From Myxococcus guangdongensis (GTDB lineage Bacteria; Myxococcota; Myxococcia; Myxococcales; Myxococcaceae): a stretch of 64,000 nt of DNA. Shown here in pieces: positions 44,270-53,407 of this stretch. Every line of letters starts with the position of its first letter. The stretch's first letter is position 1. The stretch is taken from positions 620,001-684,000 of the forward strand of contig NZ_JAJVKW010000005.1 in the NCBI RefSeq assembly GCF_024198255.1, in the 5' to 3' direction. Under the pieces are notes generated by a model. That model did not search any database. It saw nothing but the letters and a program-made list of their open reading frames with translations, and was not told the origin of the DNA. The position numbers were made by a program, and so were the translations under genes.

Positions 44270-44821
44270 ATGGTGACGGAGTGGGACGGGCATGCGACGG
44301 CGCAGGTCTGGCGACCCGGCACATACCCAGGACTGGTGCTGTACCGGGTGAGTGGCCGAGCCACCACGCAGGCGTTGCATGTCCATGACGAGCTCCAGCT
44401 CACGCTGGACGTGGGGCATGTCCAGCAGGTGTGCTGCGGAGGGGTCCGGCTGATGGCCCCCCCCGGAAGCCTCGTCGTGATTCCTCCGGGCGAGGTCCAC
44501 GCGCTGCACGCCGAGAGCGGTCGGCCTGGGGTGCTGTGCGGGATGCTCGTGCCGGTGGCCCTCCTCAGGCCGCCGTCGCGCCCTGCCCGGGAGGAGGAGG
44601 GACCGCCCATCGTCGACGACCTCTTTCCCGGAGGGGGCGCGGTGCTCGCCGACCCGGACGTGGCGCGGGACTTCGTGGCGCTGCACCGCGCGCTGCGGGG
44701 GCTCGCCGCCGAGTCGGGGGCGCACTTGTGGCCCCTGCTCTCCCGGTTGCTGGCGCGCCTGCGTCAGGGCCGCGGTGGGCTCAGCGCGACGTGGGGTGGG
44801 GGACATCGAGCATCGCCGTGA
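44270..44821 (+). CDS. AraC-type ligand-binding cupin without the DNA-binding half
   Basis: This 183-residue protein matches the N-terminal cupin of AraC-family regulators (HVHDELQLTLDVGH, APPGSLVVIPPGEVHALHA, then LHRALRGLAAESG). A full AraC protein would continue with two helix-turn-helix motifs, but the frame stops 41 bases into the convergent NRDE gene. It may be a truncated regulator or a free-standing sugar-binding cupin. The upstream context (GGGAG before the ATG) is intact, so it could still be expressed. Confidence 0.65.
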   Translation: MVTEWDGHATAQVWRPGTYPGLVLYRVSGRATTQALHVHDELQLTLDVGHVQQVCCGGVRLMAPPGSLVVIPPGEVHALHAESGRPGVLCGMLVPVALLRPPSRPAREEEGPPIVDDLFPGGGAVLADPDVARDFVALHRALRGLAAESGAHLWPLLSRLLARLRQGRGGLSATWGGGHRASP

Positions 44822-45590
44822 TGTCCTCCCAGGGGCCCTCGCACGGCGCGGACTGCGACACCAGGTAGTGCCCCACGCGTCCCGGAGCCAGGGCGACGAT
44901 GGAGGACCAGCGCGTGCCGTAGGCGGGCGTGTGGATGCAGAGCGCCTGCAGGCGACGCAGGAACTCGGGAGGCAGTGACTCACCGGGCGCGGGGAGCGGT
45001 GTCCCCGTCGTCGGGGGCAGCAGGTCGTCGCCGAGCAGGGCCTTGAGCCCCGCTTCGAACCGGGGCCAGGGCTCGTGCGGCAGCTCCGCGGCGAGCACCC
45101 GGGCGCGCGCCACCTTGGGGAGCTCCGGGCTGTCGAGCACGTCATTGGGGAGCACGTGGATGCCTGGGGGGACGTCCTCGCGCCGCAGCTCGGCCTGGCC
45201 GGTCCTGGCGTAGGCGACCCGCAGCGTCCGGGCATCACCGTAGAGGAGGTTGAAGGGCAGGAAGTCCTCGCCGGACAGCGTGTCCAGGTAGCGCTCGATG
45301 CCCTCCACGCTGGCGGCCCGCAGGGCCTGGAGGACCACCTCTCCCCTCGAGCGGGGGGCCGGGCCCTTCCCTTGTCCGCCGCGCTGGTTCGTCAGGCCCA
45401 CGAAGAGGCCCTCGTTAGTCACTCCCATCCACGTCCCGCCGCGCTCCACGTCCCGTCCGCCGACGGCGCGAGGGGACTCGAGCAGGACCTGGGGGCCCGT
45501 CGTGGGACGTGCGTAGAACTCGTCCCGGTTGGCCGCGAGCACCAGCGGCCATTCGGGGTGGACCTGACGAAGGATGACGATGGTGCACAT
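44781..45590 (-). CDS. NRDE/TANGO2-family protein
   Basis: This 269-residue protein begins with MCTIVIL, has the family-defining AANRDEFYARP and GGRDVERGGTWMGV segments, and the NQRGG loop. TANGO2 homologues are linked to haem handling, but the bacterial function is not settled. The Cys at position 2 may act as an N-terminal nucleophile. ATG 45590 is used because the family always starts with MC; the frame extends upstream to 45770 without family similarity. It overlaps the AraC-like gene at its 3' end. Confidence 0.88.
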   Translation of the reverse strand: MCTIVILRQVHPEWPLVLAANRDEFYARPTTGPQVLLESPRAVGGRDVERGGTWMGVTNEGLFVGLTNQRGGQGKGPAPRSRGEVVLQALRAASVEGIERYLDTLSGEDFLPFNLLYGDARTLRVAYARTGQAELRREDVPPGIHVLPNDVLDSPELPKVARARVLAAELPHEPWPRFEAGLKALLGDDLLPPTTGTPLPAPGESLPPEFLRRLQALCIHTPAYGTRWSSIVALAPGRVGHYLVSQSAPCEGPWEDITAMLDVPHPTSR

Positions 45591-45704
45591 TCGTATCCGG
45601 TCGATAACATCCCCGGCTCCGTCGTGCATTCGTGCGCGCGGCCCCACGCCGTCGATGACCTCGGCCCCCCGAGCGGCTAATGTCCGCCGCCCCCAGGAGA
45701 GTCC

Positions 45705-47825
45705 ATGGCGGAGAGAATCCTCGTCACCAGTGCGCTTCCGTACGCGAACGGCCCCATCCATCTCGGGCACGCCGTCGAGTACATCCAGACCGATATCTAC
45801 GTGCGCTTCCTCCGCTCATGCGGCAAGGACGTCGTCTACTTCTGCGCGGACGACACGCACGGCACGCCCATCGAGCTCAACGCGGCGAAGCACGGGCTCA
45901 AGCCCGAGGAGTTCATCGCCCGCTTCCAGGACGAGCACCAGAAGGACTTCCACGACCTGGACGTGCGCTTCGACGCCTTCCACTCCACCAACTCGCCGGA
46001 GAACCGCCACTACGCGGAGCTCATCTACGGGCGGCTGAAGGAGAAGGGCGACATCGAGCGCAAGGACGTCGAACAGGCGTACTGCGAGAAGGACCGCCGG
46101 TTCCTGCCCGACCGCTTCATCAAGGGCACCTGTCCCAACTGCAAGTCGCCGGACCAGTACGGTGACGTCTGTGAGAAGTGCGGCAAGGCGTACAGCCCCA
46201 CGGACCTCATCGACCCGCACTGTTCGCTGTGTGGCACGCCGCCGGTGCGCAAGTCATCGGCGCACCTGTTCTTCAAGCTCTCGAAGCACGCGGACTTCCT
46301 CCAGGCGCTCCTGCGCAAGCCGGGCTTCCTCCACCCGGGGCTCGCGACGCAGCTGCAGGGCTTCTTCGAGAAGGGCCTCGCGGACTGGGACATCAGCCGC
46401 GACGGGCCCTACTTCGGCTTCGCGATTCCCGGTGAGACGGACAAGTACTTCTACGTCTGGCTGGACGCGCCCATCGGCTACATCGCCACGACGGAGAAGT
46501 GGGCGAAGCAGACGGGCAAGGCGCAGAGCGCGCTGGACTATTGGAGCAAGGACAGCGGCGCGCGCATCGTCCACTTCATCGGCAAGGACATCGTCTACTT
46601 CCACGCGCTGTTCTGGCCCGCGGTGCTGGACGTGGCGGGCCTGCATGTGCCGAGTGAGATCAAGGTCCACGGGCACCTCACGGTGAACGGGGAGAAGATG
46701 TCGAAGAGCCGCGGCACCATGATTCCGGTGCGCGACTACCTGACCCAGCTGGACCCCAGCTACCTGCGCTACTTCTACGCGGCCAACCTGGGCGCGGGCG
46801 TGGAGGACCTGGACCTCAACCTCAAGGACTTCCGTCTGCGGGTGAACGGGGAGCTGGTCAACAACGTGGGCAACCTGGCCAACCGCGCGCTGTCGCTCCT
46901 GGCCGGGCCGCTGGGCGGGACGCTGGCGCCGGCGCGGGCCGAGGGGCCTGGACGCGCGCTGGTGGAGTCGGTGCTGGCCCGGGTCGGCGAGGCGCGAGAG
47001 GCGTTCGAGAAGCTCGAGTACCGCAACGCCATCCGCGTCATCACGGACATCGCGTCGGCGGCGAATGCCTTCGTGCAGGCGCAGGCGCCGTGGGCGCTGG
47101 TGAAGAAGGACGCGGAGGCGGCGCGCGCGGACCTCTCCGACGCGGCGGATGTCGTGTACCTGCTGGGCGCGTTGCTGGCCCCGGTGACGCCTCGGTTGTC
47201 CGAGAAGCTGTTCGCGCAGCTGGGCGCGCCGCCGCTCACGTTCCAGGCGCTGGAGGGTGCGAAGTACCCGCTCCTGGACCGCAGCCGCCCCATCGGCACG
47301 CCGGAGCCGCTGTTGCCCCGGCTGGAGGAGGAGCGCGTCAACGCCATCCTCTCGCTGCCCGCGGGTGGCGCGCCGCCCCCGGCCGCCGAGGTGAAGAAGG
47401 CGGAGGGTGGCAAGGAGAAGAAGGCCGAGAAGAAGCCGGCCGAGGCCGCGCCCGTCACTCAGGCCACGGAGGGCGCGGGGGCAGGGGAGGCGTCCGCTGA
47501 AATCGAGTACGCGGACTTCGCCAAGGTGGTGCTCAAGTCGGGCAAGGTGCTCGCGGCGGAGAAGGTCCCCAAGGCGGACAAGCTGCTGAAGCTCACGGTG
47601 GACGTGGGTGAGGCGACGGGCCCGCGCACCATCGTCTCGGGCATCGCCGAGGCGTTCGCTCCGGAGACGCTGGTGGGGCGCAACGTCGTGGTGGTGGCGA
47701 ACCTGAAGCCCCGCAGCCTCAAGGGCATCTCGTCGCGCGGCATGCTCCTGACGGCGGGCCCGGGCGGCAAGGACCTGTCCCTGTTGGACCCGGGCAACGT
47801 CCCTCCCGGCAGCGACGTGAAGTAG
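45705..47825 (+). CDS. metG: Methionyl-tRNA synthetase with C-terminal tRNA-binding domain
   Basis: This 706-residue enzyme charges tRNA-Met. The class I signatures are HLGH (in GPIHLGHAVEYIQTD) and KMSKSRGT. Zinc-binding CxxC pairs occur at CPNC, CEKC and CSLC. A Lys/Glu/Ala-rich linker (~560-600) joins the OB-fold EMAPII/Trbp111-type domain (FAKVVLKSGKVLAAEKVPKA...SSRGMLLTA), which aids dimerisation. It ends in LLDPGNVPPGSDVK, and the DNA for this tail is repeated several times downstream, an unusual feature. CAGGAGAG lies before the ATG. Confidence 0.96.
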   Translation: MAERILVTSALPYANGPIHLGHAVEYIQTDIYVRFLRSCGKDVVYFCADDTHGTPIELNAAKHGLKPEEFIARFQDEHQKDFHDLDVRFDAFHSTNSPENRHYAELIYGRLKEKGDIERKDVEQAYCEKDRRFLPDRFIKGTCPNCKSPDQYGDVCEKCGKAYSPTDLIDPHCSLCGTPPVRKSSAHLFFKLSKHADFLQALLRKPGFLHPGLATQLQGFFEKGLADWDISRDGPYFGFAIPGETDKYFYVWLDAPIGYIATTEKWAKQTGKAQSALDYWSKDSGARIVHFIGKDIVYFHALFWPAVLDVAGLHVPSEIKVHGHLTVNGEKMSKSRGTMIPVRDYLTQLDPSYLRYFYAANLGAGVEDLDLNLKDFRLRVNGELVNNVGNLANRALSLLAGPLGGTLAPARAEGPGRALVESVLARVGEAREAFEKLEYRNAIRVITDIASAANAFVQAQAPWALVKKDAEAARADLSDAADVVYLLGALLAPVTPRLSEKLFAQLGAPPLTFQALEGAKYPLLDRSRPIGTPEPLLPRLEEERVNAILSLPAGGAPPPAAEVKKAEGGKEKKAEKKPAEAAPVTQATEGAGAGEASAEIEYADFAKVVLKSGKVLAAEKVPKADKLLKLTVDVGEATGPRTIVSGIAEAFAPETLVGRNVVVVANLKPRSLKGISSRGMLLTAGPGGKDLSLLDPGNVPPGSDVK

Positions 47826-48090
47826 TCGGCGCGGACGGGGCAGGGAGGTAACGACCTGCCCTCGTTCGAATCGGGCAGTGTCCCGCCCGGACAGCGACGT
47901 GAAGTCGTCGAGCGGTGGGCGGAAGGGGCAGGGCGACAACCGCCTGCCCCTGTTCGAATCGGGCAGTGTCCCGCCGGGTCGCGACGTGAGGCCGTCGGTG
48001 CGGACGGGGCGGGCAGACGACAGCCTGCTCCCGTTCGACTCGGGCAACGTCGCGCCAGGTGGCGGCGTGAAGTCGTCGAGGTGTTGTGCT
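47772..48090 (+). repeat. Tandem repeat array derived from the 3' end of metG
   Basis: About four imperfect units of ~81-88 bases begin at 47772, 47853, 47941 and 48022. Each carries a block like GACCTGCCCTCGTTCGA, then GGCAGTGTCCCGCC and GCGACGTGAAG. The first unit includes the last codons and stop of metG; the others are downstream copies with drifted sequence. In one frame the copies read as variants of LLDPGNVPPGSDVK. The array fills the whole ~300-base gap before the HEAT-repeat gene, and a weaker fifth fragment may follow. Confidence 0.85.
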
Positions 48091-48132
48091 TCGCTCGAAG
48101 CGGACGCTGTCGGGCAAGCGAGGTGATGGGAC

Positions 48133-49107
48133 GTGACGGATTGGCGTGCGGAGCGGGACCGGGCCTTGCTGGCGCTGGAGAACGAGAAGCGCCCCGCGTT
48201 TCGCGCGGAGGCGGCCGAGCAACTCCATCACCTCGCGGCGGAGGTGCCTTCGCGCGCCCCCGAGTTCACGGAGGTGGTGCCTCGGATGCTGTCGGACGCG
48301 CAGCCGGAGGTGAAGCGCTCCGGTATCGCGCTGGCCACCGTGGTGCTGCCTCAAGAAGAGGCGATCGCGCTGCTCATCTCGCGGCTTCGCGACGAGGAGT
48401 CGCTGGTGCGCCTGGAGGCCACGGGCCGACTGGCGGACATGGCCCGTCCGGAGCTGCGCGGCGCGCTCGCGGGCATGCTGGAAGACGCTGTCCCCGAGGT
48501 GCGCTTCGAGGCCGCGCGAGGCATCGCCGCCCTCAAGCACCCCGCCGGTCTCGAGGTGCTCATCGACGCGCTGGACGCGGACCTGCTCCGCTTCCGTGCC
48601 CTGGGCGCCCTGGCTGAGCTGGAGGACGCTCGCGCGCTGCCCGCCGTGAAGAAGCTGTTCAGCCGCTGGCTGCTCCCCGCCTTCGACAAGACGCAGGCCG
48701 CCGGAGTCCTCGCCCGATTGGGTGACGCCGACGGCGCCGCGCACCTGCTCCAGCGCTCGCGCAAGACGTGGAGTCAGGACCGCGCGCTCGCGGTGGAGCT
48801 GCTCGGTGAGGTGAAGGCCGCCGGCGCGCTGGAGCGACTGAAGGCCATCCTCGATGACCCGAAGGACTCCTGCCGAGGCGCCGCCGCGCGCGGCCTGGGA
48901 CGTCTGGGGGACGAGCGGGCCCTGCCCTGGCTGCTCGCGGTGCTGCAGGACATGAGCGCCCAGGAAGAGGACCGGTTGGACGCGGCGGATGGCTTGTGGA
49001 GGCTGGGCCTCCCCGAGGGCCGCGAGCGCGTGCGCGCGGCGGTGAGCACCTTCACCTCACCCGAGGCACGGCAGGAACTGGACGACTTGTTTCAGGAGGG
49101 AACATGA
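48133..49107 (+). CDS. HEAT-repeat protein
   Basis: This 324-residue protein is built almost wholly of HEAT/PBS-lyase-like repeats of ~30 residues, for example DEESLVRLEATGRLADMARP, VPEVRFEAARGIAALKHPA and SCRGAAARGLGRLGDERA. Such solenoids serve as protein-protein interaction surfaces. The start is GTG at 48133, preceded by GAGGTGATGG. The stop overlaps the tatD start by ATGA, so it is co-translated with tatD. No catalytic motif is present and the partner is unknown. Confidence 0.85.
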   Translation: MTDWRAERDRALLALENEKRPAFRAEAAEQLHHLAAEVPSRAPEFTEVVPRMLSDAQPEVKRSGIALATVVLPQEEAIALLISRLRDEESLVRLEATGRLADMARPELRGALAGMLEDAVPEVRFEAARGIAALKHPAGLEVLIDALDADLLRFRALGALAELEDARALPAVKKLFSRWLLPAFDKTQAAGVLARLGDADGAAHLLQRSRKTWSQDRALAVELLGEVKAAGALERLKAILDDPKDSCRGAAARGLGRLGDERALPWLLAVLQDMSAQEEDRLDAADGLWRLGLPEGRERVRAAVSTFTSPEARQELDDLFQEGT

Positions 49108-49880
49108 GACTGGTGGACGCGCACTGCCACCTGGAAGTGAAGGACTTCGCGGACGCGGCCCCCGTGTTGGAGCGCGCGCGCGCCGCGGGCCTCATCCACG
49201 CCATCATCGTGGGCCAGTTCCACGGTCCCGGCGATTGGGGCAACGCGCTGGAGCTGGCCGCCGCGCATCCCGAGTTCCTCTCGCCCACGCTCGGCATCCA
49301 CCCGCACGAGGCCGCGCGGGCCACCGAGGACGACCTGGCCACGCTGGAGCGCACCTGCGCCCGTCCCGAGGTCCGCGCCGTGGGCGAGGCGGGCCTCGAC
49401 TACTACTACGACCACTCGCCCCGGGAGGCGCAGGCGCGCATCTTCCGACTCCAGTGCGAGCTCGCCGTGAAGCTGGGCAAGCCCCTGGTGGTGCACGTGC
49501 GTGACGCGCACGAGGACTGCGACGCGATTCTCGGCGAGGTGGGCGTGTCCAAGGGCGTCATCCACTGCTTCACCGGGCACACCGACGCCGCGCGGCGCTA
49601 CCTGGACCGGGGCTTCTACCTCTCGCTCTCCGGCGTCATCACCTACAAGAAGACGGAGGCGCTGCAGGACGCGGTGCGCTTCGCGCCGCTCGACAGGCTG
49701 ATGGTGGAGACCGACAGCCCGTACCTGGCGCCGGTGCCGCACCGAGGGCGCAAGAACGAGCCCTCGCACGTGGTGGAGACGGCGCGGAAGCTGGCGGAGC
49801 TCAAGGGCGTGACGCTGGAGACGGTGACCGAGGTCACCACCGCCAACGCCGCCGCCCTCTTCAACCTCAACCTGCGCTGA
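49104..49880 (+). CDS. tatD: TatD-family metal-dependent DNase
   Basis: This 258-residue TIM-barrel hydrolase has the metal ligands in VDAHCHLE, IHPHEA, GEAGLDYYYDHSP, VVHVRDAHED, GVIHCFTGH and VETDSPYLAP. Homologues are 3'-5' exonucleases with a role in DNA repair and RNA turnover. The length is normal. AGGAGGG sits before the ATG. It overlaps the end of the convergent MshEN/HD gene by 14 bases. Confidence 0.93.
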   Translation: MRLVDAHCHLEVKDFADAAPVLERARAAGLIHAIIVGQFHGPGDWGNALELAAAHPEFLSPTLGIHPHEAARATEDDLATLERTCARPEVRAVGEAGLDYYYDHSPREAQARIFRLQCELAVKLGKPLVVHVRDAHEDCDAILGEVGVSKGVIHCFTGHTDAARRYLDRGFYLSLSGVITYKKTEALQDAVRFAPLDRLMVETDSPYLAPVPHRGRKNEPSHVVETARKLAELKGVTLETVTEVTTANAAALFNLNLR

Positions 49881-51822
49881 CGCCGCCGGCCAGGGCCTGG
49901 AGGTCCTGGTCCATCTGCGGAACGTCCAGCAGCAGCGCGTCCGGGTCGTACTGGAAGTCGGCCTGCTTGAGCTTCAGCAGCGCCTGGAGCGCGGGCTCTC
50001 CGGTGTGTCCGCCGAAGGAGGCGAACACGACGCGGCCGCTCTCCAGGTGCATCGAGCCCTCCAGCGTGTGCTGACGCAGGTTGAGCTTGCCGCTCTTGCG
50101 AGCGCTGCCCAGCGTGCGCAGGAGCTCCCGCGGAGGCAGCTCGTCGAAGCTGCCACGCACCACGCGCCCCGGGCCGTTGTGCAGCACCCGGTCCTCGAGC
50201 AGCGCGCGCACCGCCTTGGCGATGAGGGACTTGTCCCCGGGAGGCAGCAGCTCTGTCGCGCCGCCCATCATCAGCCGCTCGCGCGTGGGCGCATCCGGCT
50301 CGCCCACCACCGCGATGGGCAGCCCCGCCGTCTCCGGCGTGGAGCGGGCCTGCTGGAGCAGGTCCAGCACCTCCTGCTGACCCAGACGCAGGCTCACCAC
50401 CAGCACATCGCAGTCCTGCCGGGCGAGGCCGTCCTGCGCGCCCTCCTGCGTGGACAGCGCGTGCGCCACCAGCCCCTGCTTGAGCACGGCCTCCAGCAGC
50501 TCGCCGCGAGCCGTCTCGTCCGGCTCCACCACGAGCACCTGCCGGCCCTCGCTCTCCAGCCGGTGGCGGAGCAGCTCGCCGCTCTGCAACTGGATGACGA
50601 TGTCGGCCACCACCGGGTCGTAGAGCACGCCCGCGTTCGTGCGCAGGTGCTCCAGGGCCTGCTCCTTGGGCAGCGCCTTGCCCAGCGCGTTGCCGGGGTT
50701 CTTGGTCAGCTCCAGGAAGCTGTCCACCGCCGCGAGGATGCGCGCGCCCAGGGTGATCTCCTCCCCCTTGGCGCCCTGCGGAGTGCCCGAGCCATCCCAG
50801 GCTTCGTACAGCTGCGCGAGGATGGTGTTGACCTGCGCGGGCAGGTGCACCGTCTCGAACAACTTGGTGGGCGCGCGGCACGCGGCGCGGGCCTGCGCCT
50901 TCCACTCCGAGTTGACGGCGTTGCTCGCCAGCGAGAAGTGCCGCTCGGACGGCTTGCCCAGGTCATGCAGGTACGCGGCGATGGACAGCGCGGCCAGCTC
51001 CTTGTGGGGCATGCCCATGCGCTGACCGACGATGCCCGCCTGACGCGCCAGCTGCGCGGAGTGTCCCCGGTGCCGCTGGCGGTCCTGCTCCAGCAGCCCC
51101 ACGAGGATGCCCAGCGTCTCCACGTAGTCGATGTCGCTGACCAGCCCTCGCGGGCCACCCGGCTCGCGCCGCTGCGTGGACGACGGACGACCGGCCACCT
51201 GCGTGCCGCCGCTGGGACGCTGCACCCGCATGCGCGGGTCCGTCTCCATGCGGAACGACAGGCTACTGCGGTTGCTGGTGGACGTGCGGTTGTGCTCCGG
51301 CGCCCCGGTGCGCGACGTGGACTCGGCGGGGCCGGACTGCGCGCTCGCCGCCTCCAACAGCGCGGCGAACGCGGTGGGGTCGCCGTAGTAGTGCTTGCGG
51401 ATGGCCGCAGCGATGGCGCCGCGCAGGCCCACGTACGCGTAGACCTCCGACATGCCCGTGACCAGGGCAATCTCGTCCATCAGCGCCTTGTTCTGCGGCT
51501 CGGCGGCGACCACGGACAGGAGCTTCCGGTCCGGGTCCACCGCCAGGGGCAGCACGTTCTGCGCCTCGGCGAGTCGCACCGGGAGCCTGTCGAGCACCTC
51601 GGTGGCGATCTTCGCCTTGGCCAGCTTGTCCGCGCTCACGAAGCGCGTCTGGAACTCCGCGGCCAGGAAGCGCAGCAGCGCCGCCTCCTGGAGGAGCCCC
51701 AGCTCCACCAGACAGTCCCCCAGCTTGTGGCCGGTGATCTTCTGGTGCTCCAGGGCCTGCTCCACGGCCCCGGCATTGACGAGCCCCGCCTCGATGAGGC
51801 GCTCACCCAGCTTCTTCGCCAT
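49867..51822 (-). CDS. MshEN-HD-receiver-DUF4388 signalling protein
   Basis: This 651-residue protein has four parts. The N-terminal MshEN/GspE_N domain (KLGERLIEAGLVNAGAVEQALEHQ, then KLGDCLVELGLLQEAALLRFLAAEF) is of the type that binds cyclic di-GMP in some ATPases. An HD-GYP-like domain (GHSAQLARQAG, AAYLHDLGK, YEAWDGSGTPQG) follows, in which the GYP motif reads GTP. A receiver-like domain (QVLVVEPDETARGELLEAVLKQG) lies in the middle, and a DUF4388 tail (LPPRELLRTLGSARKSGKLNL) ends it. The combination suggests a cyclic-di-GMP sensor or hydrolase with a protein-interaction tail. Confidence 0.82.
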   Translation of the reverse strand: MAKKLGERLIEAGLVNAGAVEQALEHQKITGHKLGDCLVELGLLQEAALLRFLAAEFQTRFVSADKLAKAKIATEVLDRLPVRLAEAQNVLPLAVDPDRKLLSVVAAEPQNKALMDEIALVTGMSEVYAYVGLRGAIAAAIRKHYYGDPTAFAALLEAASAQSGPAESTSRTGAPEHNRTSTSNRSSLSFRMETDPRMRVQRPSGGTQVAGRPSSTQRREPGGPRGLVSDIDYVETLGILVGLLEQDRQRHRGHSAQLARQAGIVGQRMGMPHKELAALSIAAYLHDLGKPSERHFSLASNAVNSEWKAQARAACRAPTKLFETVHLPAQVNTILAQLYEAWDGSGTPQGAKGEEITLGARILAAVDSFLELTKNPGNALGKALPKEQALEHLRTNAGVLYDPVVADIVIQLQSGELLRHRLESEGRQVLVVEPDETARGELLEAVLKQGLVAHALSTQEGAQDGLARQDCDVLVVSLRLGQQEVLDLLQQARSTPETAGLPIAVVGEPDAPTRERLMMGGATELLPPGDKSLIAKAVRALLEDRVLHNGPGRVVRGSFDELPPRELLRTLGSARKSGKLNLRQHTLEGSMHLESGRVVFASFGGHTGEPALQALLKLKQADFQYDPDALLLDVPQMDQDLQALAGGVSAG

Positions 51823-51828
51823 GACGAC

Positions 51829-53358
51829 TCAGCTTTCCGACGAACCCTCGCCACTCTTGTCGCCCGACGACAGCGTCGTCAGCGCGCTGAAGGGCTTGAA
51901 GGTCAGCTCCTTCGGCAGGCTGTTGGGATCCCGCGGCGGACGCGGCGGGCGCTCCTCGCGGGGCGCGCGCTGCTCGTCCCGGGCGCGCTCCTCGCGCGGC
52001 GGGCGCTCCTCACGGGGCGGGCGCTCCTCGCGAGGCGGACGCTCGCGGCGGGGAGGACGCTGCTGCGGCTGCTGCTCCTCACGCGCCACCACCGGCGCGC
52101 CGCCCTCCTGCGCGGGAGCCTGCTGCGGCGGCTGCTGCGGAGCCTTGTCGCCTCGGTTCTTGCGCTTCTCCTCGCGTGACTTGCGGCGTCCGCCTCCACC
52201 GCCGCCGCCACCCTCGACCGGGCCGCGGCCCCGCACGGTGGGCAGGGGACCCTTCCAGAGCTGACGGTCGTAGTGGCGCTGCACGTCCGTCCACTTCTCG
52301 TTCGAGTCGCGCTGCATGGCCTCCAGCCACGAGGCGATGCGCGAGTCGAGCGAGTCGAGCGCGTGGACGATGTGCGCCTCGATGGTCATCGGCACCTTGG
52401 GGCTGCCGTACTCCAGCTGCCCGTGGTGCGAGATGGCCAGGTGCGTGAGGTGGTTCTCGAGCAGCGGCGGGAAGCCGGGGATGGACAGCGTCTTCTCGCG
52501 GATCTTCTGGGCCGTCATCACCAGGTGGCCCACGAGCTTGCCCTCGTCGGTGTAGTCGAAGCCCTTGTCCGCAGAGATCTCCGCCACCTTCATCACGTCG
52601 TGCAGGAACGCGCCCGCGAGCAACAGGTCGCGGTCCGCCATGGGGTAGTGGTCCGCCACCCGCAGCGTCAGCCGCATCACCGACAGCAGGTGCTCGGCCA
52701 GCCCGCCGCGCCACGCGTGGTGCATGCCCTTGGCGGCCGGCGCCACCGGCAGCCCCGCGGCCACCTGCGGGTCGTCCAGGAAGGCAATCAACAGCTGCTT
52801 CACGAACGGATCATTGATGCGCTCGTGGATGAGCTCGCGGATGAGGCCCGCGGCCCGGGCGCCACCGCCGCCGTCGTGACGGGGCTCGCTCTTGTCGTTC
52901 CGCTCGACCTTGTCGGCCTTCTCGGCGCGCGGCTCGGCGGCGGGCTTCGCCTCCGGGGCGGCCTTGGCCTCGGCGGGCGGGGCCGGGGGCGGCTCGAACT
53001 CCTTCGGGTCCAGGGGCTCGGGGTCCAGGCGCTCCAGGCCCTCCACCACCACCTGCGTGCGGCCGTGGAACTGGATGACGCCGCCCTGGACGAGCACGAA
53101 GTCGCCGGACTGGAAGGACGGCTCGAGCGCGTCGACCTTGTCGAACACGCGCGCGTCCACCTCGCCGCTCTTGTCGACGAGCGTCAGGGCCAGGAACACC
53201 TTGCCGCTGCGGGCCGTCACCTTCTCCTTCTTGGTGACGCGGAAGACGGTGTGGACGCGGTCCTTCTCACGCAGGTCGGCCGCGTACACCTTGCGGACGG
53301 TCTCGACGGAATCCGCCGGGGTGGAGGTCGCGGTCTGGGGGGCGTTTTCGTTGGTCAT
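51829..53358 (-). CDS. YhaM-like 3'-5' exoribonuclease with Arg/Pro-rich tail
   Basis: This 509-residue protein has an N-terminal OB-fold (residues ~10-105, KVFLALTLVDKSGEVDARVFD), an Ala/Pro/Glu linker and an HD domain (HHAWRGGLAEHLLSVMRL, AGAFLHDVMKVAEI, ISHHGQLEYGSPKVPMT) like the YhaM/CBF1 family. The last ~110 residues are a low-complexity tail with tandem RPPREE units, reminiscent of the disordered RNA-binding tail of RNase E. The tail is absent in typical YhaM. ATG 53358 is preferred; an upstream GTG at 53379 is possible. It ends six bases before the MshEN gene starts. Confidence 0.87.
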   Translation of the reverse strand: MTNENAPQTATSTPADSVETVRKVYAADLREKDRVHTVFRVTKKEKVTARSGKVFLALTLVDKSGEVDARVFDKVDALEPSFQSGDFVLVQGGVIQFHGRTQVVVEGLERLDPEPLDPKEFEPPPAPPAEAKAAPEAKPAAEPRAEKADKVERNDKSEPRHDGGGGARAAGLIRELIHERINDPFVKQLLIAFLDDPQVAAGLPVAPAAKGMHHAWRGGLAEHLLSVMRLTLRVADHYPMADRDLLLAGAFLHDVMKVAEISADKGFDYTDEGKLVGHLVMTAQKIREKTLSIPGFPPLLENHLTHLAISHHGQLEYGSPKVPMTIEAHIVHALDSLDSRIASWLEAMQRDSNEKWTDVQRHYDRQLWKGPLPTVRGRGPVEGGGGGGGGRRKSREEKRKNRGDKAPQQPPQQAPAQEGGAPVVAREEQQPQQRPPRRERPPREERPPREERPPREERARDEQRAPREERPPRPPRDPNSLPKELTFKPFSALTTLSSGDKSGEGSSES

Positions 53359-53407
53359 CGCGGGCGCGGACACTAGCACTCCCCACGGCTGTGCGGTGCT
53401 TTCCGCG

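Noticed and set aside
47878..48126. An 82-residue ORF in the gap after metG
   Set aside because: Its sequence is just two decayed copies of the metG tail from the repeat array, with no start site of its own.
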